Shown: in pieces, positions 34,193-43,600 of the stretch
How the letters are laid out: the number at the start of each line of letters is the position of its first letter
Numbering within the stretch: the first letter of the stretch is position 1
DNA from: Jatrophihabitans sp.
GTDB taxonomy: Bacteria > Actinomycetota > Actinomycetes > Mycobacteriales > Jatrophihabitantaceae
Direction of reading: 5' to 3'
Length of the DNA stretch: 64,000 nucleotides
Assembly (NCBI GenBank): GCA_036399055.1
Contig: DASWNX010000017.1
Location: forward strand, 62,001 to 126,000
Notes under the pieces: model-generated
Database searches by the model: none
Told to the model about the DNA's origin: nothing
What the model saw: only the letters and a program-made list of their open reading frames with translations
Position numbers and translations under genes: made by a program

Positions 34193-34786
34193 TTAGTTGC
34201 GCTGGAGTGCGATTGCGCCGGACCCGCACGCTTTCAGCAGCGGTGGGCTGATGGCGCGCGCAAAGCCGAGCGTCACGGCGTATGGATGGTCGGTATTGGA
34301 GGTCTTGGCGATCTGGACGACGAGCACGTTTTGGGCCTGGGCCGAGGTATTGGTGGCGGCGATCGTGACTCGATCTCCGGCGCGCAGGCTTCCGTTCAGG
34401 GCAGCGGCCGCGCTGATCTGTACACCGGTGACGACAAGATGGCCCGTCTGCTGACCGGCGTCAGGACCGAGCGCGGACGCTGGAATTGGGGCATCCGGGG
34501 CGAGGTCGACGAGCGTGACCCGGTGCCCGTCTGGAAGAGATCTCAACGCTAGTGCGGGGATGCGGTTGTCCGGTATCCACGTCAAATGCAGGTCGTTACT
34601 GCCTAGGATGGTGAAAGCCGCTATCGGATGGGAGGCGGTCGGCACCTGTATCAGGCGTGGTCCGTGGTGCCAGCTGGTGGCGATGAAGCCGACGACAGCG
34701 GTGCAGCCCAGGAGAAACCACGCCAGGTAGGACAACCGGATACCCAACGCTCGTCTCGGTTGCGATGGTGGCGGGATACCGCTCAT
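34193..34786 (-). CDS. Single-pass membrane protein with SAF-like domain, 197 aa
   Basis: After a short cytoplasmic N-terminus (MSGIPPPSQPRRALGIR), one hydrophobic segment (about 19-40, YLAWFLLGCTAVVGFIATSW) anchors an external domain. That domain has the look of an SAF/CpaB-type fold: SHPIAAFTILGSNDLHL, then VTLVDLAPDAPIPASALG and a closing LRAGDRVTIAATN. SAF domains occur in pilus-assembly and antifreeze-like proteins. Here there is no pilus gene nearby. The gene lies just upstream, on the minus strand, of a four-TM protein gene region. Function unknown. Confidence 0.55.
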   Translation of the reverse strand: MSGIPPPSQPRRALGIRLSYLAWFLLGCTAVVGFIATSWHHGPRLIQVPTASHPIAAFTILGSNDLHLTWIPDNRIPALALRSLPDGHRVTLVDLAPDAPIPASALGPDAGQQTGHLVVTGVQISAAAALNGSLRAGDRVTIAATNTSAQAQNVLVVQIAKTSNTDHPYAVTLGFARAISPPLLKACGSGAIALQRN

Positions 34787-34871
34787 CGGCCGCGACGCCT
34801 TCCCTGCTGGTACCTACCTCAGACATCGGCCAGGGTAGGTGCGTGCGCTGGCAACGGTGGGCACCACGCCG

Positions 34872-35768
34872 TCAGTACAGCCGCTCCGGGTCGACGTCGA
34901 TCCACGCCTTGGCGTACTGGGTGGTGCGGGCTTCGCCGAGGTAGAGGAAGTCGCACAGTTCCTTCCATGTCCGCATCTCCGTGGCGGGGTCAGTCGGGAT
35001 AGGCCAGCGCAGCCGCATCAGCAACTCGTTGCGGAACAAGTCGAAACTTGCCCGCATCGCCTCGCCGTAGCCCTTAGCCGTTTCGATCGCGGCCGCGTAC
35101 CCGACGTAGGACAGCACCGCACCTCCCACGAGCAAGGCCAGGAACAGCAGTGGGCCGTGACCGGTGACAGCAACGGTGACTGCGCCCAGGCAACCGAAGG
35201 TGACGAAGCCTGCGGCTGCGACAACGAGGAACTCTAGATTCGCGCGATAGTCCTCCATGTCGTCGCGGACACCTTGCGGAACGAGATGCCCCAGTCGCGT
35301 CCACAGCAGCAGGTAGTCCGCGCCGTAACGGTCGCTTGCGTAGTATTCGGCGGCTCGCAGGACGTTACCGAGCCGGGTCGGCAGCACCTGGTAGGGGTCC
35401 AGCGGGTACTCCGCGTAGAAGGCGATTCCAGCCTGGTCCATCGCCAGCCAGCGTTCACGGTGCGCGTTTGTTCCGAGGGCCGCCAAGGGCTTGAGCGGGC
35501 CGCGGAATTGATATCCCTCATAGACACGGATGACATTTCGCCACTGGTTGGACAGGAATCCTGCCGCAAACCAGGTGACGCCGAAGAATGCCGCCACGAG
35601 CAGCACCTTCGTCGCGCTGCTGGCCTGCGACCACGATGCGACGTCGTGGGCGAGGCGGCCGCGCGCCCACTCCAGCAGCCAGGCATAGCCGCCGAAGAAC
35701 AACCCGACGGGGACGAGTGCGTTGAGAAGGAATCGACGTTCCAGGACGCTAGCGATGCGATCCAGCAT
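34872..35768 (-). CDS. Integral membrane protein, 298 aa
   Basis: Four hydrophobic segments are visible: about 14-33, 52-71, 178-198 and 204-225. Between the second and third is a ~100-residue soluble domain with YEGYQFRGPLKPLAALG and a C-terminal helical tail that ends near ERLY. The layout, two TM hairpins around a cytoplasmic domain, recurs in bacterial defence-associated membrane proteins but is not diagnostic. There is no signal peptide or transporter signature. I do not recognise the family. The gene is read toward the SAF-like gene and may share its transcript. Confidence 0.65.
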   Translation of the reverse strand: MLDRIASVLERRFLLNALVPVGLFFGGYAWLLEWARGRLAHDVASWSQASSATKVLLVAAFFGVTWFAAGFLSNQWRNVIRVYEGYQFRGPLKPLAALGTNAHRERWLAMDQAGIAFYAEYPLDPYQVLPTRLGNVLRAAEYYASDRYGADYLLLWTRLGHLVPQGVRDDMEDYRANLEFLVVAAAGFVTFGCLGAVTVAVTGHGPLLFLALLVGGAVLSYVGYAAAIETAKGYGEAMRASFDLFRNELLMRLRWPIPTDPATEMRTWKELCDFLYLGEARTTQYAKAWIDVDPERLY

Positions 35769-36081
35769 CTGGACTCAAGTCGTTTCGGTCACGTCGTGGG
35801 TCCCCGGCGGGTCGTCGGGTTCCGACTTCATGCAGCTTCTCTTCTGCACCGAAGTCCACGCCTCGCCGCAGCTGCATATCCACTTCCTCACGGGACGCTT
35901 TTGGGGATCACCTGGATGCATTTCGACATGCGGAGTCATCCATGGCCTCCCTTCACGCGTTTTGTCGAGGGTCCAGGTTCATAGTCTGCCCGCGGTCAAT
36001 CCGAGTCAAGGCATTCCCGCAGCGCAGTTGTCGTACCCCCGTGCTGTACTGCGCGCAGGAACAGCGGCACCGGGCCGCTGG
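35769..36081. other. Stretch without a supported gene
   Basis: No convincing gene. It separates the divergent membrane-protein gene and the DUF2188-like gene, so it should contain both promoters. A clear AAGGAG ribosome-binding site for the latter lies at its right edge. Confidence 0.4.
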
Positions 36082-36102
36082 CAAGGAGAACGGAAAATAC
36101 CC

Positions 36103-36342
36103 ATGTCAGAAGTGAACAAGCGCATCGTGCAGCGACGCCCTGACGGCAAGACCGAGGTTCGTGAGCCTGGAGCCAGCCGCGCCAGCGCAATCGTCGACAC
36201 GCAAGCCGAGGGCATCGGGCGCGCCCGCGAGATCCTCGGCAACGACGGCGGCGGCGAACTGCTCGTTCGTGGCTTGAACGGCGAGATCCGGTCGCAGGAC
36301 ACGATCAAGCCCGGCAACGATCCTCGCTCCAGCAAGGGTTGA
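36103..36342 (+). CDS. DUF2188-like small protein, 79 aa
   Basis: ATG 36103 has AAGGAG about 12 bases upstream. The product (MSEVNKRIVQRRPDGKTEVR) shows the DUF2188 pattern: Arg/Asp/Gly-rich N-terminal strand, ASRASAIVDTQAEGIGRARE helix, GGGELLVRGLNGEIR strand pair and DTIKPGNDPRSSKG at the end. DUF2188 proteins are widespread, small and of unknown function. A strong hairpin terminator follows 42 bases after the stop, so this is a stand-alone gene. The frame is open further upstream to 35722, but that part is not protein-like. Confidence 0.8.
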   Translation: MSEVNKRIVQRRPDGKTEVREPGASRASAIVDTQAEGIGRAREILGNDGGGELLVRGLNGEIRSQDTIKPGNDPRSSKG

Positions 36343-36384
36343 GCGCCAGCACAGCCGCGGTGGGCCCGGAGAGGCTACCCGGCG

Positions 36385-36419
36385 GAGGTCGGCTGCCGCA
36401 GAATGGGGCAGCCGACCTC
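36385..36419 (+). terminator. Hairpin after the DUF2188-like gene
   Basis: A perfect 13-base stem, GAGGTCGGCTGCC (36385-36397) with GGCAGCCGACCTC (36407-36419), encloses a nine-base loop. No T-tract follows. It is symmetrical and could also serve transcripts from the other side. Confidence 0.65.
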
Positions 36420-36627
36420 GCAAGCGACACAGACCGGCCACATCAACGCCGCCGTTGCTAGCCAGCGGGGACTTCTACGTCGCCTGACAAGGACCCCGAC
36501 GCCACGGTGACGGTCGAGCAGCGGGGCTCTTCGACGCTGCTGGCTGCCGACCGTTCGGCGATGACCGACCCGGGTGCGCTCGGCCGGTTCGCGGCCGTCT
36601 CGTACGAGAGCATCCACACGTGCGCTG

Positions 36628-37217
36628 TCAGCGCCGGACAGTCTCGAAGTACGTGCCATCGGTGGCCAGCGACAAGCGGAAGCCGAGAACGGTCATGTCG
36701 TCGGACACGATCGCTCCGGGGTGCGGCGCAAACCTGTGGATCGGCTTCGCCCGTTTCACGCGGGCGCTGGTGACGTACAGACTAGGGGTACCGCTGAATG
36801 GATGCAGTCCGAGCCAGAACGGTTCCGCCTCGGCGACGTCGCAGTTGACGCGATCGAAGGCCGGGCCGTCGCGCTGCACGTGGGCGTAAAAGTCGACGCG
36901 GAGCTTCCACCTGTTGCGGCCGCCACCGCGGGTCTGCAGCTGCACAGCGTCCCAAAGCCTGCCTCGACTCCCGCTCCCGTCGGCAGACGCCCCAGCGGCA
37001 CCCAGCCCGCAGTGCCCTCGAAGCCGTGTTCGGCCACACCGGGCCAAGTCCCGTCACCAAAACAGGCGAACAGATCACCACGCGAACTCATGCCAGCCAG
37101 GCTATCGGCCAGCTCCCGGCACCCGAGCCGCTGGTCCAGACGGACTTGTCCAACCCTGCGCAACTCAAACATCGGGCGGCCGTTCCACACCTCAACCTGA
37201 TCACGCCCACAGGCCAC
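36628..37217 (-). pseudogene. Frameshifted hypothetical gene
   Basis: Two minus-strand frames complement each other. The first, from ATG 37217, reads sensibly (GDLFACFGDGTWPGVAEHGF, then LPTGAGVEAGFGTL) until about position 36950 and then becomes Thr/Ser/Arg-rich nonsense. The second, ending at 36628, becomes sensible at the same place (DAVQLQTRGGGRNRWKLRVD and on to FRLSLATDGTYFETVRR). Joining them near 36950 gives a coherent protein of about 195 residues rich in aromatic residues and strands. I do not recognise it. It is a recent loss of function or a sequencing error. From here to the Wadjet operon (37218-37385) there is only the promoter region. Confidence 0.55.
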
Positions 37218-37385
37218 ATCTGCCCCTGTCGATCAACTTGCGCGGCGCGGCTTCATCACCGGGCCGGCGGTCGCAAGCGGTCAATCCGATCAATGAGGCG
37301 CGAACTGTCGGTCTGTAGATCTACCGTGTCGTGCACGGACTGTGACCGAAAATCGCACGACCGCAGGAGGTTGGGCGGGCAGCCG

Positions 37386-39146
37386 ATGGGAGGACTAGTG
37401 GGTCGGCCGCATGGTGAGCCGGGCAGCGCCCCGAGCGCTTCTGTGCTGCCCACTACAAGCGCGTTGCCCCAGCAGGATGCGCTCGCGAACCGGTCCGACA
37501 GCACCGCCGCCCCCCGGCCAACCTCCGACTCCGGTGGAGGTGCCGCCGCGACGGCCGGTGCCACTCAACCAGCAGATTCGCGCCGGGTCGTCGGCTATTT
37601 GCTGTGGCCCGAGGCCGACGACTACATCGCCATCATGGACGTGCTCGAAGCATCAGTCACCGATCTGTCCGGCGCCGACATAGCCGCCTCGCTCGCCGCC
37701 GCCGGGCGAGAGCTGGACGTGCGGACGGTCGAGTCGCGGTTGGACATGCTCACTGAGGCGGGAGCAGTCTCGGCACGCTCGGACACCTCCCGCGCGCGCC
37801 GCTACGTCGAGCTGCTCGCGCGCAACTGGCGCTACACCGCCAGCCCCACTGGCCGCCAGGTACATCGCTTCTGGCGCACCGTGCTCGCCGGCACGCCCAC
37901 CATGCGCGAGATTCCGATCGCATCGCTGAACCGCGTCGTCACCAACTTGGAGACCCTCGCCGCGTCGCTGGGCGCCGGACCGGCGGATTTGGCCCGAGTC
38001 GACGCGGCCTGCGTGGACGCCGCCGGGATCGCATTCACCAGCCACGACGATCTGGACACGGCACTGGTCGGCGCCGAAGACGCATTGACCGGCCTCGCCG
38101 ATCGGTTCGACCTCGACGATGAGGCCACAGCCGAACTCAAAGGCCTACTGGTGGATTACGCCAGCCGAGTCGCGACCGAACTCGACACCGGCTCCGCCCG
38201 CGCCGCCAGCGCACTGCGCACGCTTTCTGCGTGGTTTCCTGCTCTGGCGGACGCGGCTGTGTCCGCGTCGCAAGCCCGTGAGCTGATCGTCGCCGGCACC
38301 CTGAGCGCCTCCCGCGGCGGGCGAGTGGAGGACTGGGAGGGATTGGTCGACTGGTTCGACCCGAGCACCGGCCGCGCGGCACGGTTCGCGCTCCGGCTGG
38401 TACGGACCCTGCCAAGCATGCATGCGAACTTGCGCCGGCTGCACTCTTCGGCGCGCACCGCATCCAGCCGCAGCCGCGCGCTGTCACTCGCGCGGGCGGT
38501 GCTCACCCCGGACATCGGCGTGCAGGTCTTCCAAGCTGCCGTCGGCGATCACAGCTGGCGCAAGCTGTACGGCGAGGCCGATGAGGACGACGCCGGGCGC
38601 AACCCGTCCTGGCGCGGCGGCCCGCAGGTGCCGGTCCCGACGCTGCTGCGAACCCAAGGCCGGTCCGGCCCACGCGGGCGCGGAGCGGCACCACGTGATG
38701 ACGCCGGCACCCGCGCAGAGGTCGCTGCTGCTCGCGCCCGCCGCGAAGCCGCGCACAGCGCCGCCGTCGCGGCAGTGCTCGCCTGGTCACCCGGTCAGCA
38801 GCTGCCTGAACCGGCCGCCCGCGCCGCGCTGGCCGCGCTGATGACCGCGGCCCGCGCGGGCGTCTCCGGCCCGCGCCGGACCGGCGCCGCCGGCGGGCTC
38901 GCGTGCACCCTGATCCACACCGGAACCGGCATCGGCGCGATCCGTGCGCCAACGTGGTCGGTGCTGCTGCCGGGGCGGATCCCGCTGTTCCATCGCCTGG
39001 GCCAACGCCCGGCACCACAGGCGCTAGCAGTCCTGTCCGACCTCACGCCGGTTGCCGACCCTGGCGGCCGCGTCGCAATCACCTGGAACCACCAGCCAGG
39101 GCCGACCACCGTTAGCGCCGGCGATAGCCAGGAGGGGGCAGCGTGA
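37386..39146 (+). CDS. jetA: Wadjet type III JetA (DUF2397), 586 aa
   Basis: Wadjet is an SMC-type system that detects circular plasmid DNA, extrudes it and cuts it. JetA is the kleisin-like subunit; in type III it is a DUF2397 (TIGR02677) protein. The conserved beginning VVGYLLWPEADDYIAIMDVL is followed by winged-helix character (DVRTVESRLDMLTEAGAV, RRYVELLARNWRYTASPTGR) and long helices. The first ~70 residues are Pro/Ala/Ser-rich and probably disordered. I chose ATG 37386, which has AGGAGG 15 bases upstream; the frame is open further left but overlaps a minus-strand remnant. The stop overlaps the next gene by four bases. The call rests on the order of the four genes as much as on sequence. 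Confidence 0.88.
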   Translation: MGGLVGRPHGEPGSAPSASVLPTTSALPQQDALANRSDSTAAPRPTSDSGGGAAATAGATQPADSRRVVGYLLWPEADDYIAIMDVLEASVTDLSGADIAASLAAAGRELDVRTVESRLDMLTEAGAVSARSDTSRARRYVELLARNWRYTASPTGRQVHRFWRTVLAGTPTMREIPIASLNRVVTNLETLAASLGAGPADLARVDAACVDAAGIAFTSHDDLDTALVGAEDALTGLADRFDLDDEATAELKGLLVDYASRVATELDTGSARAASALRTLSAWFPALADAAVSASQARELIVAGTLSASRGGRVEDWEGLVDWFDPSTGRAARFALRLVRTLPSMHANLRRLHSSARTASSRSRALSLARAVLTPDIGVQVFQAAVGDHSWRKLYGEADEDDAGRNPSWRGGPQVPVPTLLRTQGRSGPRGRGAAPRDDAGTRAEVAAARARREAAHSAAVAAVLAWSPGQQLPEPAARAALAALMTAARAGVSGPRRTGAAGGLACTLIHTGTGIGAIRAPTWSVLLPGRIPLFHRLGQRPAPQALAVLSDLTPVADPGGRVAITWNHQPGPTTVSAGDSQEGAA

Positions 39147-40609
39147 GCACGCCAGCGCCGGACGCGGCCGCTGCCAGCGAACGTTACGCGGCGGTGCCCG
39201 AGCCGCGCCGGCGCAAGGCGTGGCGGCCCGAGGCGGATGACGAAGTCGCGGCGCTGCTTCGCCGCCTAGCGGCTACACCATGGCTGGCCGGCGGCCGTAA
39301 CGACGAGGCGATCGTCGCGGTGCGCCGCAACGAGAGCGCGCTGCGTTCGGCGCTAGCCCGCATGGGGTGGTTGCTGGTCGTCGAACGTGACTTGGTCCGG
39401 CTTCGCAAGAGCCCGCCGCCCCGACCGGACGTCTGGGCAGCCCGGGGCCCCAAACCGGCCGAGGCATGCTGGTTCTTCCTTCTGGTCGCCGCGGCTGAAT
39501 CGATGCCACCGCGCGTCGGCATCGGCCAGCTCGTCACCGCTGCCCGCTCGGCCGCCGCCGAAGCAGGCGTGCCGGCAATCAACGACATCGGCGAACGGCG
39601 CGCGATCGTCGCCGCGCTGCGCATGCTCGATGAGCGCGGCATCGTCGAACGCCTCGATGGCGACCTCGACGGGTACCTGGCCGACGAGCACGCCCCGGTA
39701 CTGCTCGCGGTGCACCACACGCGCCTGGCGCATGTGGTCGCCAACCCCGGCACGATCGATCCCGCGGTCGACCCGCACGCCTGGCTGGCACAGGTTCACC
39801 GTGAACCGGACACCGCCCGGCGCATGCGACGAACGCTCATCGACGATACCTGCGTGCACGCCGCAGACCTCGACGACGCTGAAGCGGCCTGGCTCAGCCA
39901 GCGCGTACGCGGTGACGACGGCGCCCCGCTGGCCGCGGCGTTCGGGCTCACCCTGGAGCGCCGCGCCGAAGGCGCCGCATTCGTCGTGCCGGAGCAGGGG
40001 TACCGGCATTTCCGCGAACTGGGCCCGGTCCCTTTCCCGGTCCCGGGCACCGTCGCCCACGCGGCACTGCTGCTGGTCGAGCACGCCTCGATTCACGGGT
40101 GCACCACGGGCCCCGGACCGGGCTGGCGTGGGCTGTCCGGGCAGGACGTGCGCACCGCGCTCGCCACGTTCGCCGCCGACAACATCAGTGGCAGGGGCGG
40201 CTGGGGCGCCGAATACGCCGCCGACCCAGCGCTGCTGGCCGACCGCGTCGCGGATCTGCTCACCGGCGCCAACCTTGCCCGCATCACCGCAGCGCACAGC
40301 TCGCGAACCGTCACCGACGCAGCCGCTCTGACCGCAGACATCGGAAGTCCCGACCCGGAGCACGGTAGCGAGATCATGTGGTGGTTCGCGCCGGTGACCG
40401 GCCGCTGGTCCGAGGAAGGCACCGCGACACCAGTGGCGGGCCGGCACCGCGCCCGCCGTGAGGCAGGCTCGCGAGCACAGGCCGGAGCGGGCTCGCCGTC
40501 GGTGTCGTCGCAGGGCACCGCTGCGGGCGAGGACCTGTTCAGCACCATCGCCGAGACCGACGCTGGCACCGCGAGTTGGACGCCGTCAGCAGAAGGGCCG
40601 CCTGCGTGA
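39143..40609 (+). CDS. jetB: Wadjet type III JetB (DUF2398), 488 aa
   Basis: JetB is the KITE-like winged-helix subunit that joins kleisin and SMC in Wadjet; in type III it is DUF2398 (TIGR02678). Typical segments are ALARMGWLLVVERDLVRLRK, ACWFFLLVAAAESMPPRVGI with the following GQLVTAARSAAAEAG, RRAIVAALRMLDERGIVERL, and TRLAHVVANPGT. The GTG start overlaps the jetA stop and the TGA overlaps the jetC start. The last ~50 residues are low-complexity. Complete length and intact frame suggest a working operon. Confidence 0.87.
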   Translation: MSTPAPDAAAASERYAAVPEPRRRKAWRPEADDEVAALLRRLAATPWLAGGRNDEAIVAVRRNESALRSALARMGWLLVVERDLVRLRKSPPPRPDVWAARGPKPAEACWFFLLVAAAESMPPRVGIGQLVTAARSAAAEAGVPAINDIGERRAIVAALRMLDERGIVERLDGDLDGYLADEHAPVLLAVHHTRLAHVVANPGTIDPAVDPHAWLAQVHREPDTARRMRRTLIDDTCVHAADLDDAEAAWLSQRVRGDDGAPLAAAFGLTLERRAEGAAFVVPEQGYRHFRELGPVPFPVPGTVAHAALLLVEHASIHGCTTGPGPGWRGLSGQDVRTALATFAADNISGRGGWGAEYAADPALLADRVADLLTGANLARITAAHSSRTVTDAAALTADIGSPDPEHGSEIMWWFAPVTGRWSEEGTATPVAGRHRARREAGSRAQAGAGSPSVSSQGTAAGEDLFSTIAETDAGTASWTPSAEGPPA

Positions 40610-43600
40610 GCGACATGCTCGATCTCGACTTCACCCTCGAGCTGCCCGCGCCGCCCGCCGGGTGTCGCGACCGGTTCGGCGGTCGATGGCGCCTGGTCGG
40701 CGCCGGCGCCTTCGACGTGTGGCGGTACGGCACCCTCGAGCTGCCCGCGCCGTCAGGACGGCTGCTGATGCGCGGCCCGAACGGGGCCGGCAAGACCACC
40801 GCGCTTGAGGCGCTGTGGCCGTATCTTCTCGACTTGAACGCCGCCAAGCTCGGCGCCGGCAAAGCACGCCAGACGACACTCAAGCAGCTCATGGCCGACG
40901 GGGGACCAGCCCGCGGCCGCCGGTACGGCTACCTGTGGCTGACGTTCGCGACCCCGGACAGTGAAGTGGCGAGGGCACCCGGGCAGAGCACGGTGAGCTT
41001 CGGCGTTCGGCTGCAGTACTCGCCGAGCTCGGCACCGGCAGTCAAACCCGTCCCGTTCACCCTGCCCGGCCGTCCGCTGCGCGAGCTGAGCCTGACCGGC
41101 GCCGGTGGCAGCGCGCTCGAACACGAGGAGTTCTGCTCACGCGTCCAGGACGTCGGCGGACAGGTGTTCGACACGCCCGAGGAGTACGTCGAGCACCTGG
41201 CCGCGCGCGTGTGGGCTACCAGCGCCGGCGAGCTGCGAGACCTCGCCGAGCGGCTGCGTCAGATACGCAACCCGAGCCTGCTTGGCGAGGTCTCGCCCGC
41301 CGGCGCCGCGGACGCGCTGCGACAATCGTTACCTGGTGTATCACCGGACGTTCTCACCGCGACCGCCGACGCCCTGGCCGAATCGGAGGCCACTCGTGAG
41401 GCGTTCGAAGCCGACGAGCACGCCGCCGCCGCCCTCGCAGAGTTCGCGCGCGCATGGGCCGGGCACGTCGTCGAAGTCACCCGCGCCGCGCACGAGGCCG
41501 CGTTGGACGCGGCGACCGAGGTCGGCGAGCGCGCCGCCACCGTCACCACCGCGGAGGCCGCCCTAGCCGACGCCACGACCGCGGCCGAGCGGACCGCTGA
41601 AGCAGCCAACCGGATCGACGGCGAACTGACGCAGGCGCGCGCGGCGGCGCGCGCCATCGAACTATCCGACGTCTACCAAGCCCACGGGCGTATCAGCGAC
41701 TTGCGCGGCCGGCTCGAAGCGGAAACCGCCACCGTGGCCGCGCTGACCAACGCACTCGCCGAAGCAGCCACCCGCGCCCGCGAGCGCACCAGCGCCGCAC
41801 GCGAGCAGCTACAGAGCGCATCAGATGAGCTCGCCGAGCTCGCCCGGGAGGCCGCGGCCGTCGGCGCGCCACCTACCGCGACCGACACCATCGTGCGCTG
41901 GCACGACCGGCCCCGTGGAATTCGCGCCGTCGCCAACACCGTCGCCGACCCCGGACCGGGCTTGGACGTCACCTTCCACCCCAACACCCTCGACCAACTC
42001 GGCCGCCGCTGGACCGCTGCCGCCGGCGTAGCGAAAGCGAACGCTGGACGGGCCCATCTGCTATTGCGCGACCGTCAAGGCGTCGACACCGCCGAACAGG
42101 TAGCAACTCGGGCCCGCGTCTCCGCCGACAGCGCCGAGGCCGAGCACGACCGCGCCCGGCAAGCGGCTGACTCCGCACAGGCCGCCGCCCGCGACGCCGC
42201 TCGAACGTTGCTTGCCGACATCGTGGATTGGGCACCGCGCCACCCCCACTTGCGTGGACTGGGCAAGCCCATCGAGGCCAACCTCGCCGTCTGGGACGCC
42301 GACGACATCACCGTCCTCGCCGCGGCCGAACCCTCAGCCGTGCTCACCGAAGCAGACCAATGGGCGCACGCGGTACTACGCGCCGGCGAAGCGCTTGCCG
42401 CCGGCCACGACGCGGATGCGAAAACGGCCGACGCCGCAGCGGCGGCAGCGACCACGCAAGCCGGCGAGCTGCGCGAACAGGCGAGCGCACTGCGAGCGGG
42501 GCAGCTACTCCCGCTGCCCCGCCCAGAGTGGGCCGGACCTGGCGACGACGAAACAGCATTCGGGGCCGCGCTGGAGTGGCCCGAGCGCACGCAGCGGCCC
42601 CAAGCCGCTGCCGGCGGGGACGCCGACGATGAGCAGGCTTACCCCGCGCTGCACGCCAGCCGGTCGCGACTGGAGTTGGCGCTAGCGGCCGCCGGCATCC
42701 TCGGCGCACACCTGAGCGCAGACGGCGCGGCGACCGACACATGGACGATCTCCGCCAGCGGCGACCCGGTCGAGCTCAACCTCACGGCCGTCCTCGCCGT
42801 CAACCCCGAGCACCCGTACGCGGACAGCGCCCGCGCGGTACTCGCACGCATCGGTCTGGCCGACGCTGCCTTCGCGGGCGCCGGCCTCGTCATTGGCCGC
42901 GACGGCACCTACGCCGCCGGCCCGCTGATAGGCGATCCCACCGCCGCCATGGCCGCTGCTGGGCAGCTCCTCCCTGCTGCAGGGCACGTCGGAGCCCGCA
43001 CTCGCCTGGCCCGTGCCCTCGCCAGAGCAGCGGAACTCGAGGACCAGGCGAGCGCCCTTGACCACCAGGCGCAGCAGCACCTCGCCACAGCCGCCGGCCA
43101 TCGGAGCGACCGCGACGCCGTGCGATCCCAGGCGGCTTCGTTTCCGTCCCGGAGCGCCCTGGTCAAGGCCGAAAGCCGCCGGGCCGGCGAGACCGAACGC
43201 GCCTCCGGGCTGGAACGTGCTGCGGCCACGGCCCGTGAGACGGCCGACGCCAAGACCACCGAGCACGCCCGGCTGCTGGAGGACTGGCTCGACCGGGCAC
43301 GCGCCATGAATATGCCCTCCGACCCCCGCGAGCTGCAGATGCGCATGGACACCGATCGCGCTACCGCGACGGCGATGACGCGTTCTGCGGACCGGCTTCG
43401 CGACCGAGTGACCGTTCGCCTGCGGCGTGCGGTCGCCGCTGTTCCGAACGAAGAGGAGGTGGCGACCGCGCTTGCCCGCGCCGCCTCCGGCGCGCAAGCC
43501 GCCCATCACGCGGCCGCGCAAACGCAGGCACTGTTGACCGAGGCGGAGACCCCCGGCGACAGCGACGACGCGGTACGCCGGTTCGCGGAAGTCTCAGCCC

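Noticed and set aside
37026-37385. N-terminal extension of jetA
   Set aside because: Overlaps a minus-strand gene remnant and has an Arg/Cys/Pro-rich shadow composition; AGGAGG precedes ATG 37386.
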